Source of the DNA: Stromatinia cepivora
Lineage: Eukaryota; Ascomycota; Leotiomycetes; Helotiales; Sclerotiniaceae
Direction of reading: 5' to 3'
Assembly (NCBI GenBank): GCA_014898415.1
Contig: RCTD01000012.1
Coordinates: 1,302,001-1,366,000, forward strand
DNA: 64,000 nucleotides
The notes beneath the pieces are model-generated. The model saw nothing but the letters and a program-made list of their open reading frames with translations, had not been told where the DNA came from and did not search any database. The first letter of the stretch is position 1. Every line of letters begins with the position of its first letter. Of this stretch, positions 35,501 through 45,616 are shown in pieces. The position numbers and the translations under genes were made by a program.

Positions 35501-38050
35501 AATTGTGAATCAGATCTATAAAGAATAAAGAATATAAAGCTAAATCGAAAATCTTGTAATAAATCAATAACAAACAAAGCACTTTCTTTATCCTCAATAT
35601 CAAATATAATATCTATATCATTTTCGTTCTAAGTATTCTCTCCAGCAGATATTATACCGAGTTTAGTGATTATATTAAGCATCCCAATTATCGAATTGAA
35701 ATCAGGTAAATTAGATATATCAATATTAACATATAATGAAGATGAAAATGACAATATCCAGAAAACAAATCAAGAATCTTCTTCCAAAGATACTTTAGAT
35801 ATCGAATCCATTATTTCAAAGGGTTCAATCTAAGAGTCAACTTTTGCAAACCCTGAATCTATATCAGAAGCAAAATTTAAGATCATCTTAAATTTTGTTG
35901 AGAAGTTTATTTCAATAAAATCAAAAAGCAAAGTAAATCTATAATCATTTGAGATCGAATAAAAGGATGAAATGAATTTTGAAGATGAATCTCTAAGGTA
36001 TTTAATACGAAAACGGAAAAAAGATATGAAACAAGATTCTGAAGAAAAACGGAAAAGTAAGATTATAAAAACATTGATTGCGATATCTATATAGACTAAA
36101 ACTCAAGAAAATATAGAACACATTATAATTACAATCCCAATTATTTATAAGATGGATTTTTATATCAAAAACAAGATCGTTTTAGATTTCATGATTTCGT
36201 TGATAAATATAGATAATACAGAAAATGTAGTATATCCGATTGAAGAAGTTCTAGGAATCAAAATACCAAGAACTTATAAGGAAGCAATATCGGATCAAGA
36301 ATATTCTGAAAAATGGAAGGAAGCTATTTAAGAGGAAATTATATCCTTAATTCAAAATAGTATTTGGAAAGAATATATACTCTCTAAAGAAAATAATCTA
36401 GTTTCGACGAAATAAATATTTACAGTTAAGATCAAAGATAACAAAATAAAACGATTCAAAACAAGATTAATAATTCGAGGATTCAATTAGATATTAGAAA
36501 AGGATTACAATGAAATATTTGTATCAACAATGAAGCTAAATATACTCAGATTATTCCTAATTATCATTGCAAAAGAAAATTTGGAGTATTCATATTTCGA
36601 TATCAAAAACATCTTTACTGAATCATATTTGAAGGAAGAGATCTACTTCGAACCACTTCAAAATATCAAAGTTAAAAAAGGATATATATTACGAACCCTA
36701 CAAAGCCTATATAGTTTAAAGTAAACTAAAAAGGATTGAAGTTTATTATTAAAGAAAAAGCTTTTAGATATAGGTTTTGTACAAAGTTTGGTAGACCCAT
36801 GTCTATATATATCCAAAGATCGTAATATAATATTATTGGTATATATCGACGATATCGTTATTATATCATATACATCATTGCAAATTATTTGGTTCGATGA
36901 AAAGCTATCGACCCGTTTTAATATCAAGAATCTAGGGGAGATTAGTAAGATCCTAGATGTTAGAATTATTTGTGATAGAAAAGTATATATATTAATTATG
37001 GATCAAAAAGAATATCTCAATATTATACTAATCAAATATGGTATTATATATAGATAATATCAAATCAAGAAACTGTTAATAATGGATTATACCCATTTCC
37101 GGCCAGTAATTGATAATAATGAACTAATAGATGTGAACGAATATCAATAACGAATAAGAAATGTAATTCATTTAATAGTATATACTCGATCAAATATAGT
37201 ATTCTCAATTAGAAGACTTTCATAATTTATGGCAAAACCAATAAAACATTATATTATAGTTTTGAAGAATCTGATGCGATATCTACGATTAACAATCAAA
37301 TAGAAGCTATAATTCGGGTCAAAAGGAGTATAATTTGATATCTGTAAAGAATACAATATATTTGATAATATAATAAAGGTATATATAGATATAGATTGAG
37401 CTAATAACAAATATAACCAGAAAAGTATTTCAGGGGGAGTTATAATATTCTATGGAGGTCTTATATTGTAGGTTAGCAAAAAACAAGTATTTATGGTTAC
37501 CTCTAATACAGAATCAGAATATATTGCGATAGCAATATTCATCAAACAAGGGAAATAAGTTGTATAAATATTTAAAAACTTATTCAAATCAAATTATATT
37601 GGAAAAAACAGAGATATAGTTCAAATGCTTAGTAACAATCAAGACGCTTTAATTTTAACCAAAAATCTATGTTTGTATGAACAATTCAAATATATAGATA
37701 TTAGTTATCATTTCATTAGGGATTTGATAGAAAAAAAGAAAATCGCTACTAATTATATTAATATATATAATATAATTGCTGATAGAATGACAAAACCTTA
37801 TGTAAGGATTGCTTTCGAAAGATTTAAAAAAATATTGGGATTAATAGTTTAAGAGAATCGAATAGGATATCCTTAATAAGGGAGTATTGGAAATAAGACT
37901 ATTATAGGATTAGAATTGAAGTTACAAAATTACAATAATGTATAGATTATATTTGGGGATAACCTCAATTCTATTCCTACTAGAATTATAGATTCTTAGT
38001 TCAATCTACATAATCAACAATACTACTACTTCCTGCACCAAAAGTTAATA
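32577..38050 (+). mobile_element. Ty1/copia LTR retrotransposon, copy 1, full length and degenerate
   Basis: Length 5474 bp. LTRs of 166 bp: 32577-32742 (TGTTGGAAATGAGG) and 37885-38050 (TATTGGAAATAAG). Exact target duplication ATAGG at 32572-32576 and 38051-38055. A polypurine stretch (AATAAGGGAG) abuts the 3' LTR. Differences between the LTRs are transitions, and the 3' LTR is clearly more mutated. The same family recurs at 53265-58742. Confidence 0.92.
33263..37852 (+). pseudogene. Copia gag-pol polyprotein remnant
   Basis: The order is that of Ty1/copia: gag (33263-33900) with a decayed zinc knuckle (CDLYQRKGYYI near 33855), a gag-pre-integrase/integrase region (HFDITGLFPKSIQGNHYFIL near 34780, core ending in SIERNIRIA near 35060), a long variable linker (35600-36300), the reverse transcriptase (FDIKNIFTESYLKEEIYFEP near 36600; catalytic YIDD near 36845), and RNase H (DIDWANN-like near 37390 to 37852). 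RIP stops are frequent, so no product is expected. Confidence 0.85.
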
Positions 38051-38244
38051 ATAGGATAAATACCGGCTTTTTCGAAAGATTTCAGGATATTATAAATAAT
38101 AATAAATTGAACCTAAATAACCTTAAATATTATCCAAAAGTTATATTTCGATATTTCAATAATACTTCCGTTTTTGTATATTAGATTATTAAATTCTATA
38201 CCATAATTCATTAAAAGAAAAAGGAAATAATCCACATCAAAAGA

Positions 38245-39021
38245 TTAGAATCGATATATAGAATAAAAGGGGAGAATTAATAAAATGATCTTCAATTCAT
38301 TGTATTTCAATATAAATTCTATATTTATATAACTAGAATAATTATCTATAATTAATAAATGATATCCTTTCCCTACTTTTGAACAAATATAATATTGAAA
38401 AACCTTATTAAACCAAATAAAGCCGAATATATTCAACGACCATCTATTATTTGAAACTCCGAAATAAACCTAATCCTTTGCTCCTATCTCATCAACCCAT
38501 ATATCCTATAAATCTCCAGATTCCCCTTTATAAATTAGAATAAATAGAATAGCTATATCATCAGTACATATATATACTAAAAAGATAATAAACTCTCTCG
38601 ATCCATCCTGCCTAACTTTCGTAGCTCTATTATAATCATATACATTAACACTTATTATCCTCTTTATAATCCTCCCTAAACCAATCATAAAGCCCTTCTC
38701 ATCCCAATTGTATATATTCTTGAATGATATATTATATTTTGTAATTACTTTTATCAATTAAATAAAAAAATAAGATATTAATATAATTCTTTTAAATAAT
38801 AAAATTCAATAACAATACAAAATAATTCAAATCAGATTATAAAAATACTCAAATACAACAATATTATCAACTTTCACACACAAATTATTAATATATCGAA
38901 GATACCGACTTTGAAAACATATTTTATGCCTTTTCATAAAATTTGCTGTCCAATTCTTCCCTAGAGAATGGTCTATGATCTCTTCTACAAAGTTTTTGAT
39001 TATACAATTTATAAGGAACAT
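38245..39021 (-). pseudogene. Transposase of the second pogo-type element (main part)
   Basis: Reading leftward: a CENP-B/Tc5-type DNA-binding end (HSLGKNWTANFMKRHK, 38827-39021), a catalytic-domain start (NIYNWDEKGFMIGLG, with the family's N-x-D-E-x-G-F pattern, then RQDGSREF and IYKGESGDL, 38506-38757), and a later DDE block (LLIIDNYSSYINIEFI, 38245-38436). The C-terminal coding remains lie on the far side of the nested elements: a charged stretch at 30405-30787 and a tail at 28494-28728 ending in VLSKL. Stops and frame breaks make it inactive. Confidence 0.75.
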
Positions 39022-39683
39022 AAATCTTTATATCAATTTGTTAATTTGATCAATTAAAATCTCTTCTTACTTTTTTGAAAAAGATTAATAAATTTCAGTA
39101 TATACAATACTACAGAAAGTGATTTTGTTTCTATAACACCGAAAAAACATTGAACAATTGATTTTGAAGAAATTTATTATTTGAGTATATTTAGAATACT
39201 CTTCTTTTTTAATTTGAGCTAATACGAATTCCATATAAACTTCTGAAAGTATATCGTCCTTATATCCGTCTATGATGATTGATATTTTATAAAATTAAAA
39301 GTACGTGCAAGATATGGGGTCGTGCATGATATAGGGAAATCGGTTATAGAACTTTCTTGTTATTTAAATTGAATACTATTAATTGTTATTTCTTTTTTAT
39401 TATATAAAATGATTCTATAAGATTCGATCTAAATCGATCTTATTTATAATTATAAAATAATCTAGAACTTCATTAAAAACTATAAATATAAAGATATTCT
39501 TTAAAGAATTCTTCGAAAAAGCAAACAGATAAAATTTCAATATTCAGTATATATATATATAATTCTGACTTCAATATTATCTTATTATTATTCATATATT
39601 CGATCATTCCTAAGCTAAATACGACTAAGTCTTCCACTATTATAATAAATAATATTATAATACCATTATTATATTATTTATTA

Positions 39684-40046
39684 TTATCCGATCAACCTCC
39701 TCCGAGAATTCCATCCACACAGCAGAGTCCAAAATAACAGGAAAGTGCCATCATCATTTGGTCGTAACACACCATGGGGAAACTCATTCCAACCAATATG
39801 CAACCAAGTGCTTGATTCAAAGAGGTAGGCAAAATGATGTTTGTCATTTGTTAGAATAGAAACAAAGCACTGTGAAGCATACGCAAGGCTTGATATCATG
39901 AGCAGTGTTTGCTCAGGTGCAGCACCTCTGCCCTGTTTACCTGTGCCGTCGGGATGGTACATATAAAATCCCTTTTTCCTTTTTTCCTTTATTTCTTGAC
40001 CCAAAGGTAGCTCCCCCCCATCACAATTTGATTGACATTCTTTCAT
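39684..40046 (-). CDS. Hypothetical protein, possibly 3'-truncated at the repeat edge
   Basis: ATG at 40044-40046, about 120 aa. The sequence looks folded and coding: GFYMYHPDGTGKQGRGAAPE, then LMISSLAYASQCFVSIL and STWLHIGWNEFPHGVL. It ends CGWNSRRRLIG only a few bases from the AT-rich block, so the natural C-terminus may have been lost. No family recognised. A second minus-strand frame (40110-40400) upstream overlaps the plus-strand gene at 40254 and could alternatively be its 5' part. Confidence 0.4.
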   Translation of the reverse strand: MKECQSNCDGGELPLGQEIKEKRKKGFYMYHPDGTGKQGRGAAPEQTLLMISSLAYASQCFVSILTNDKHHFAYLFESSTWLHIGWNEFPHGVLRPNDDGTFLLFWTLLCGWNSRRRLIG

Positions 40047-40253
40047 TTTCAATAATCCAATCTTATGAATTGAAAGAATTCCTGTATGAAATGAAATTCT
40101 TCACACCCCTTAAGCTTTAATCATACCCCAATTCCCATCCAATCTATAAGAAGCCACAACATCCCTCCAATCAAATACAACTAAATCCCCAGCAACATAC
40201 CCATAAAAACCCACTTCCATCATCCGGACTCCATTAGTCAATAAACAGCAGAT

Positions 40254-40787
40254 ATGTACTCCCTCAAGCAGTCCCATACTCGCCACCATCCAGACACAAT
40301 ACCCGAAACACCCCACCCCATAATAAAACGCAGTTCTCAACCCCCCCCATTCCGCTACAAACCCTCTCAAGACGGAGACAATCTCCCCGACACCCAACAC
40401 CTAGTCCTAACCGAATACCGAATCGCAAACCCTATTCACGGTACACGACTTTTAAGTATGGGCGTCCTTCTCATCCAAGCCTCATATTCATATTCCGATA
40501 TCGTCGCTGCGATTAGAGGCCGCGCAAGCAATTGGGAAGATGTTCCGTTGAGGTGCAGAGAGAAAAGTATTGCGGTGAGATGGGTTATTGGTCAGACGGT
40601 TGATGATGATTCGTATGATACTCTTTGTGGTCCTCATGTTGTTATGGATAGGCTTATATTCATGATGCGTGAGAGAGGTTGGAAGGATCGTCTGGTCGTT
40701 GTGTATCATGCGGAGGAGAATTATAGCGGTGATGATAGCGGTTCTGATAGTGAGCCAGGGGTTCGTGAGGCTTCCCTAATATTGTGA
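40254..40787 (+). CDS. Hypothetical protein, 177 aa
   Basis: Single frame from ATG 40254 to TGA 40787. The N-terminal 40 residues are His/Pro-rich and disordered; the middle looks structured (LVLTEYRIANPIHGTRLLSM, then YSYSDIVAAIRGRASNWEDV), followed by DRLIFMMRERGWKDRLVVVY and an acidic Ser/Asp tail. Weak similarity in shape to short fungal SAM-independent or HTH-like proteins cannot be confirmed. Divergent from the gene at 39684-40046. Confidence 0.45.
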   Translation: MYSLKQSHTRHHPDTIPETPHPIIKRSSQPPPFRYKPSQDGDNLPDTQHLVLTEYRIANPIHGTRLLSMGVLLIQASYSYSDIVAAIRGRASNWEDVPLRCREKSIAVRWVIGQTVDDDSYDTLCGPHVVMDRLIFMMRERGWKDRLVVVYHAEENYSGDDSGSDSEPGVREASLIL

Positions 40788-41025
40788 AGATCAACGGATG
40801 GTGGGTGAAAGAATTAGGCGCACGCGGTGGGGCGGCGGCGCGGGGGTTGACTTCCCATAGGGCATCTTGAGCTTTCCAGATCAATTGTCAGGTCTCAGCA
40901 TGATGATAGAGCAAGAGAACACTAGCCCCAATGAAAAGAAACGTGAATGAATTAAGGTCAACTATCTATAAGACCCTGTGATACGTTGCCAAAAACACTA
41001 ATATACATGACAAAGTCCTACCTAT

Positions 41026-42374
41026 TCAAGAGACTTCCTGGATCAATTTCCCACCCATAGCATTCCCCCTAGACTTGATTCCACCTTGGAACAAAGCACC
41101 GGTAGGACCCTCCATCCACTCTTCTGGTACACCAATTCTATTCCCATCCTTATTGCTAACCCATCGAACGAAGAGCGGGTTTGGCTTTTGGGGTTCTCCT
41201 TCCGGAGTTGCGTCAACAAGTGGGCCATTGAGATCTTTGCGGCGAGCGTTGGTCTTGGGTGCTTGCTTCTTAAGAAGTTTGTTGATCGTTTCCATCTAAA
41301 CTTTGTATAAGCAAGGGTAAACACACAGTGAAAAGGAGATCAACTGGGTAACTGGACAACTCTTGGGATGTGATTACCTTCTCTTCTTCATTCCGCTTTT
41401 CACTAAGATTCTTCCTTCTTCGTGCCATTTCCGCACGTCTCATAGCATGCTCTTCAGCTGTGAGATGTTTCTTCACTTGGACCTCTTGAGCAGACATTAG
41501 CGCGTGATCACTAGGAACCATGAAACAACTTACCATCGGGAAGAGCCATGAGATATCCACTAGCAGCATCATCGAATCTTGCTCTTTGTCTCCTTGTCAA
41601 TTTATTGAGATCGGGAGTAGAACCTCTGCTCTCATTTGCGGGATTTTCATCATCACTATCGAGTAACTCATCTTCCTCCGCAGCCACTTCAATCTCCTCA
41701 TCTTCTCCCTCTGCATCTTCCTCATTTACACTCTGCATTGCTTCCTCCTCCTCGATTTCCTCTCCCAAGTCGCTATCGAGTTCACTGAGTTCATCGTCAT
41801 CATCACTGAGCCCCATTTCCTGTTGCTCAACAGTAGCGGTGGGTACTTTGGGTGGTTCCTTCACAGTGATCTTAGTTTTTCCAGCCGACGCTCTAGAAAT
41901 CTGGATGGTAGGTGGAGTCGGCTGCACATCCATATCGACGTCTCCGTCAGCATCCAGATCGTCATCTTCACCCTCCGCATCCGGATCATCTTCTCCCTCA
42001 GCATCTTCCATTTCTTCATCATCTTCACTCTCTGATTCCAAAACATAACTTTTCCTAACCTTCCTGTTTCTCTTGCCTTCGAGGATCTCGCCACCGACAA
42101 ATTGATCTCTACTATTAACCATAACAGATGGACCAGTGATAGGGCTTGATCGTGTCGCTTCTCTCAATTTACTTGATGTTGTCTTGACGGTCAAACGCAT
42201 TGACTCTGGACTTCTTGATTGTGGTGGTGCTGGTCCACGTGATACGGTGGCCGTTGAGGCGGGCTCTGGATTTGTGCGACGCGATCGTGATGACCTAGGA
42301 GATATCTGTTCAGAAACAATAATTACGTCTCTTGCTTTGGCAGCTGCCGACCGCTGACTGCGACGCGTAGACAT
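41026..42374 (-). CDS. ies2: INO80 chromatin-remodelling complex subunit Ies2 (PAPA-1 domain)
   Basis: Exons 41534-42374, 41378-41484 and 41026-41295 give 405 aa; donors GTAAGT and GTAATC, acceptors CAAG and TTAG, phases 1 and 0. The start is ATG 42372-42374 (MSTRRSQRSAAAKA). Residues 1-95 are basic and serine-rich, 115-250 are long acidic runs, and the PAPA-1 region begins at about 263 with LTRRQRARFDDAASGYLMAL, crosses both introns (KKHLTAEEHAMRRAEMARRR) and ends NARRKDL. A conserved tail follows (PLFVRWVSNKDGNRIGVPEE). Ies2 regulates the ATPase activity of INO80 in the nucleus. Confidence 0.88.
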
Positions 42375-42899
42375 CTTGCTCCCAGAAAACAATCAAATAC
42401 AAGATGAACAAATTGAAGGGGGATGTAGGTTTGTTGATCTTGATGGCTTCCTTGATCCACGATTGTTTCTTCTTGAGGTTATTGATAATACGGGCAGAAA
42501 GGATGTGGATTGATCTAAGCACAATTGTTGGTAAATCAGTTGGCAAGGGCCGGGTCACTCACTGCCTTGATAAGACAGAATTGCGGAGAATGACCGGTGA
42601 GCAGGCTCTTTGCATACATAAACGCGCCCAATCCTGTCCTTTCAAGACTGACCAACCACGTAGCTAACAAGATTCATTCTCTGATGCCTCGTCTCTCGTC
42701 CCTTGTTTGTACGACGAACGCAAGATGTGATTGTCATAAAAAAAAGAGGTTTAAATCAAAGGTGGAAATAGAGTGGACGGTTAAAGGTAACGCTTAATTA
42801 CGGAGATTTGCGTACAGTAACATGGTACAAAGAACAAACGAAGGATTAATGTGATTGTGAGAATGATGGAATTTCAATATCTGGGAGATGTTCAAAGAC

Positions 42900-43037
42900 T
42901 TACTCGTTCTTGTTGGTGGCTGGATCAGCCCTACCAGCTTTTACACGGTGATCCGTCCAATCGATTTCCCCATCTCCCTCAGAATCAGTACTGAGTTTAC
43001 GTATGCGCTTACTGGGTCGCTCGGCCTTTCCTGACAT
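42900..43037 (-). CDS. Possible 45-aa protein or first exon
   Basis: ATG at 43035-43037 opens MSGKAERPSKRIRKLSTDSE followed by an acidic EIDWTDH patch, and stops at TAA 42900. The last codon overlaps a good donor (GAGTAAGTC), so it may instead be exon 1 of a longer gene, but I found no following exon. Basic-then-acidic composition suggests a nuclear peptide. It is divergent from the Pex14/17 gene, sharing about 456 bp of promoter. Confidence 0.4.
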   Translation of the reverse strand: MSGKAERPSKRIRKLSTDSEGDGEIDWTDHRVKAGRADPATNKNE

Positions 43038-43493
43038 TTTGATACTCGTTGATACCCACTTCCTAAGGTATATTGATGTTTATTCCTAGGTCTTGCAGTT
43101 TGATAATGTGTATGTAGAGTCGAATTGTCGGACGGATTGGTGATCGTCGTTCTTAAGATACTCAAAATCGATAGATCTTAATAGACTAGAATGGTCAAAG
43201 ATTGTAATGTTCGATATCAGAAGTGTGAAGTGTGAAAGAGATATTTGCGACAATATTGAAGTTTAATTGTGGTGAATGCTTTGATACATCCAGAAACGAT
43301 GATGTTGGGTCACTACACTGAATTCCGAATAATTCACGACCAATCAAAAAGTCCACTTCGGGATTATGTCATCAGCCCTCAGTGCCGAGGCACATGTAAA
43401 TACTGACACCGACAATTCTATCTATCCTGCCAGAGCTTCGAGAGCTCTCACTGATTATCCAAGAAGCTTCTTCAACGAACCACACCGAGCAGA

Positions 43494-44621
43494 ATGAGTG
43501 ATTCTGAAAATGAAACTAAAAAGCCAGGTGTGCCTGCATGGCAGCTCCAAGGTGATGAGAAACAGTCCAATGAACCACGAGAAGCAGTTGTTGAACCACC
43601 AAGTCGAACAGAAGTACTCGAGCAGGCGAGGAAGTTCTTAGAGGAAGATGAAGTGAAGAATGCGTCAACGGATAAGAAGATCGCTTTTCTAGAAAGCAAA
43701 GGTCTTGAAGGAGATGATATAGAAGAGCTACTGGGTGTGTCGCGGAATGATGAAGCCATAAATACATCTGAGGTCAAAACACCGGAAGCCAAACCACAAC
43801 CTCAACCGCAGCCGCGATCCCTGCCTCCAACTACCCAAGCAAGCTATTCACAAGCACCTCGCGATCAACCTCCTATAATAACCTATCCAGAATTCTTGGT
43901 CCAACCATCTCCTTCTTCCAGTCCTCTAATTACCAAACACCGCCTTCTCACGACTCTCTACCTCTTCGGCTCTCTCAGCTTCCTTCTTCATGGCACAAAT
44001 ACCTTTTTGATACGGCCTATGCTCAATACCCTCACCGAATCCCGACGATCCCTATCCTCCGCCACTCTCAACAACCTCCAAAAACTAATCCACAAACTCG
44101 AGAATTCCGTCTCCGAAATCCCCCCTACCTACCACTACCGTAGATCGTTCCAATCCGATTATCTTGACTCTGATGCTAGCTCCGTAACCAGTGATCCTAC
44201 CGAGCTTTTCCACCGCGACATCGGGGTTCAAACATCTCTTCCCTCATCACCTATGCAAACACCTAGTTCGCCATCCCTAATCTCCCACGCGAATACCGCG
44301 ACCACAACAACCGCAATCCAAGCATCGCGTTTGACAAACCTGCAGAGCACATTGTCATCACTACTAGAAGATTCGACGTACGAATCATCTACAAACGAAG
44401 AGCTAGAAACGAGAATGACTATGTTGAAGGAATATCTACAAGGGTTGGTTTTCCCAACTCCATTTAACTATCGGTCTGGATCTTACCTGGATGGACGGGA
44501 TAGGAATGGAAATGATAAAGAGGGAGAAGATGAGTTTGCAAAGGTTAAGAGGGAGATCAGGGGAGTCAAAGGAGTTTTGCTCAGTGCGAGAAGTTTTCCT
44601 GGGGGCGTTAGAGCGAAGTAA
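43494..44621 (+). CDS. Peroxin Pex14/17-like (Pex33), peroxisomal docking complex
   Basis: Single exon, 375 aa. The Pex14-type N-terminal domain spans about residues 35-80 (VLEQARKFLEEDEVKNASTD, KKIAFLESKGLEGDDIEELL), the three-helix fold that binds Pex5. A proline-rich linker follows, then a hydrophobic segment (LLTTLYLFGSLSFLLHG, about 150-166) and a helical Pex17-like region (RRSLSSATLNNLQKLIHKLE). The C-terminus is Ser/Thr-rich with helical charged ends. In filamentous ascomycetes Pex14/17 joins Pex14 and Pex13 in cargo import across the peroxisome membrane. Length and layout fit that protein rather than canonical Pex14. Confidence 0.75.
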   Translation: MSDSENETKKPGVPAWQLQGDEKQSNEPREAVVEPPSRTEVLEQARKFLEEDEVKNASTDKKIAFLESKGLEGDDIEELLGVSRNDEAINTSEVKTPEAKPQPQPQPRSLPPTTQASYSQAPRDQPPIITYPEFLVQPSPSSSPLITKHRLLTTLYLFGSLSFLLHGTNTFLIRPMLNTLTESRRSLSSATLNNLQKLIHKLENSVSEIPPTYHYRRSFQSDYLDSDASSVTSDPTELFHRDIGVQTSLPSSPMQTPSSPSLISHANTATTTTAIQASRLTNLQSTLSSLLEDSTYESSTNEELETRMTMLKEYLQGLVFPTPFNYRSGSYLDGRDRNGNDKEGEDEFAKVKREIRGVKGVLLSARSFPGGVRAK

Positions 44622-45616
44622 TGGGCGTGGGAAAAGAAGGATGCATGGTAATGGCAGATTTAGCAAATAATAGATGAGTTATGAATGGATATCTTTTTTT
44701 GGGATGATCGTGTATGTGTATGTGTATGTGATTCAAGTACGAAAACTCATCTACTTTTGGTGAGAACCTTACCCTCAAATTAGCAAAAACAAGTACAATC
44801 CAGCACAAACAATTTAACATATCAGACCAGAAATCTTAAATGTGTATCTCCCGTCAAAATATTTGCGCTCGAGTCGTTATGTCTTTAGATAACCATGAGC
44901 CATGAACCTACATGCCCAGCCCCTCGACAATATTCATCATCCCAGGTCATAAATATGCTCTGGATTCCCGAGGTCCTTCAGCTTCAATGCACAGCTATTT
45001 GCTACCTAGGAGACTCAGTAGCCTCCTGCTACACTAGTGTGTTAAGCTCATTGATCGATTTATACATGCATATCTTTTCTGCAAGTTAGTTGTGAAATTG
45101 GGTGAGCAGCTTAATTATTTATTCCGTTAGTTTGGGAGAATAGATTAAGTGATACACGGGAGAAGGAAAGATTAGTGTTGGTTGGTTCTCTGGGTGTATA
45201 TGTAAAAGTCGTCATATTACAATGGAAGCATTAAGTCACAAGCAAGGTGTACAGGTATCAAGAATGATATTTTTGGGTATGTAAGTCATAAGTAGGAAAT
45301 GAGGAAAAGAGAAGATAAATCCTAGTATACTGAAATCCATTTCCTCCACATCGATCATCAAAAGAGAGAGTACCCAGTAGTTGAGACTGACTACAAGGAA
45401 ATCAAGAAAAAGAAGATAAATCCTAGCACAGTAAAATCGAATCCTTCCATATTGATTCACCAAAAGAGAGAGTACCGAATTAAAAGAAATAAAGAGAAAT
45501 CCATAAACAGGGCTGCCAGAGATTAAAAAATAACAATATCATGATTGTGGCAACAGTTTAAGCAGAATGAAACCACCCTCATGGCTCAGACCATACTTTC
45601 AAACGTGTATCATAAG
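44622..45616. other. Intergenic, convergent flanks
   Basis: Lies between the plus-strand Pex14/17 gene and the minus-strand zinc-finger gene. A GTATGT microsatellite is at about 44711-44730 and a degenerate direct repeat at 45309-45475. No gene is supported. Confidence 0.35.
45309..45475. repeat. Degenerate direct repeat, two ~65-bp units
   Basis: 45309-45375 and 45412-45475 share AGAAGATAAATCCTAG at the start and CAAAAGAGAGAGTACC at the end with diverged middles. The second unit is displaced about 106 bp. Confidence 0.6.

Larger units (their letters stand above)
28329..39344 (-). mobile_element. Second pogo-type DNA transposon, split by three later insertions
   Basis: Terminal inverted repeats of about 41 bp start ACCGATTTCCCTACATCATG at 28329 and, reversed, ACCGATTTCCCTATATCATG at 39344. 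TA sits at 28327-28328 and 39345-39346. Subtracting the three nested elements and their 5-bp duplications leaves about 2.18 kb, a usual size for pogo/Fot-like elements. The remaining pieces are 28329-28730, 30405-30787, 32468-32576 and 38056-39344. It is a different family from the element at 8482-10333. Confidence 0.85.
28161..39680. repeat. Nest 1: AT-rich, RIP-altered nested transposon block
   Basis: About 11.5 kb with sharp composition edges at 28160 and near 39680. The outer 28161-28328 and 39347-39680 are AT-rich DNA of unknown origin into which a pogo-type element inserted; that element was later hit by two gag-only LTR elements and one Ty1/copia element. No functional gene is present. 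Confidence 0.85.

Noticed and set aside
41548..42048. Plus-strand serine-rich open frame of 166 aa
   Set aside because: It is the antisense of the acidic Asp/Glu codons of Ies2, a well-supported gene.
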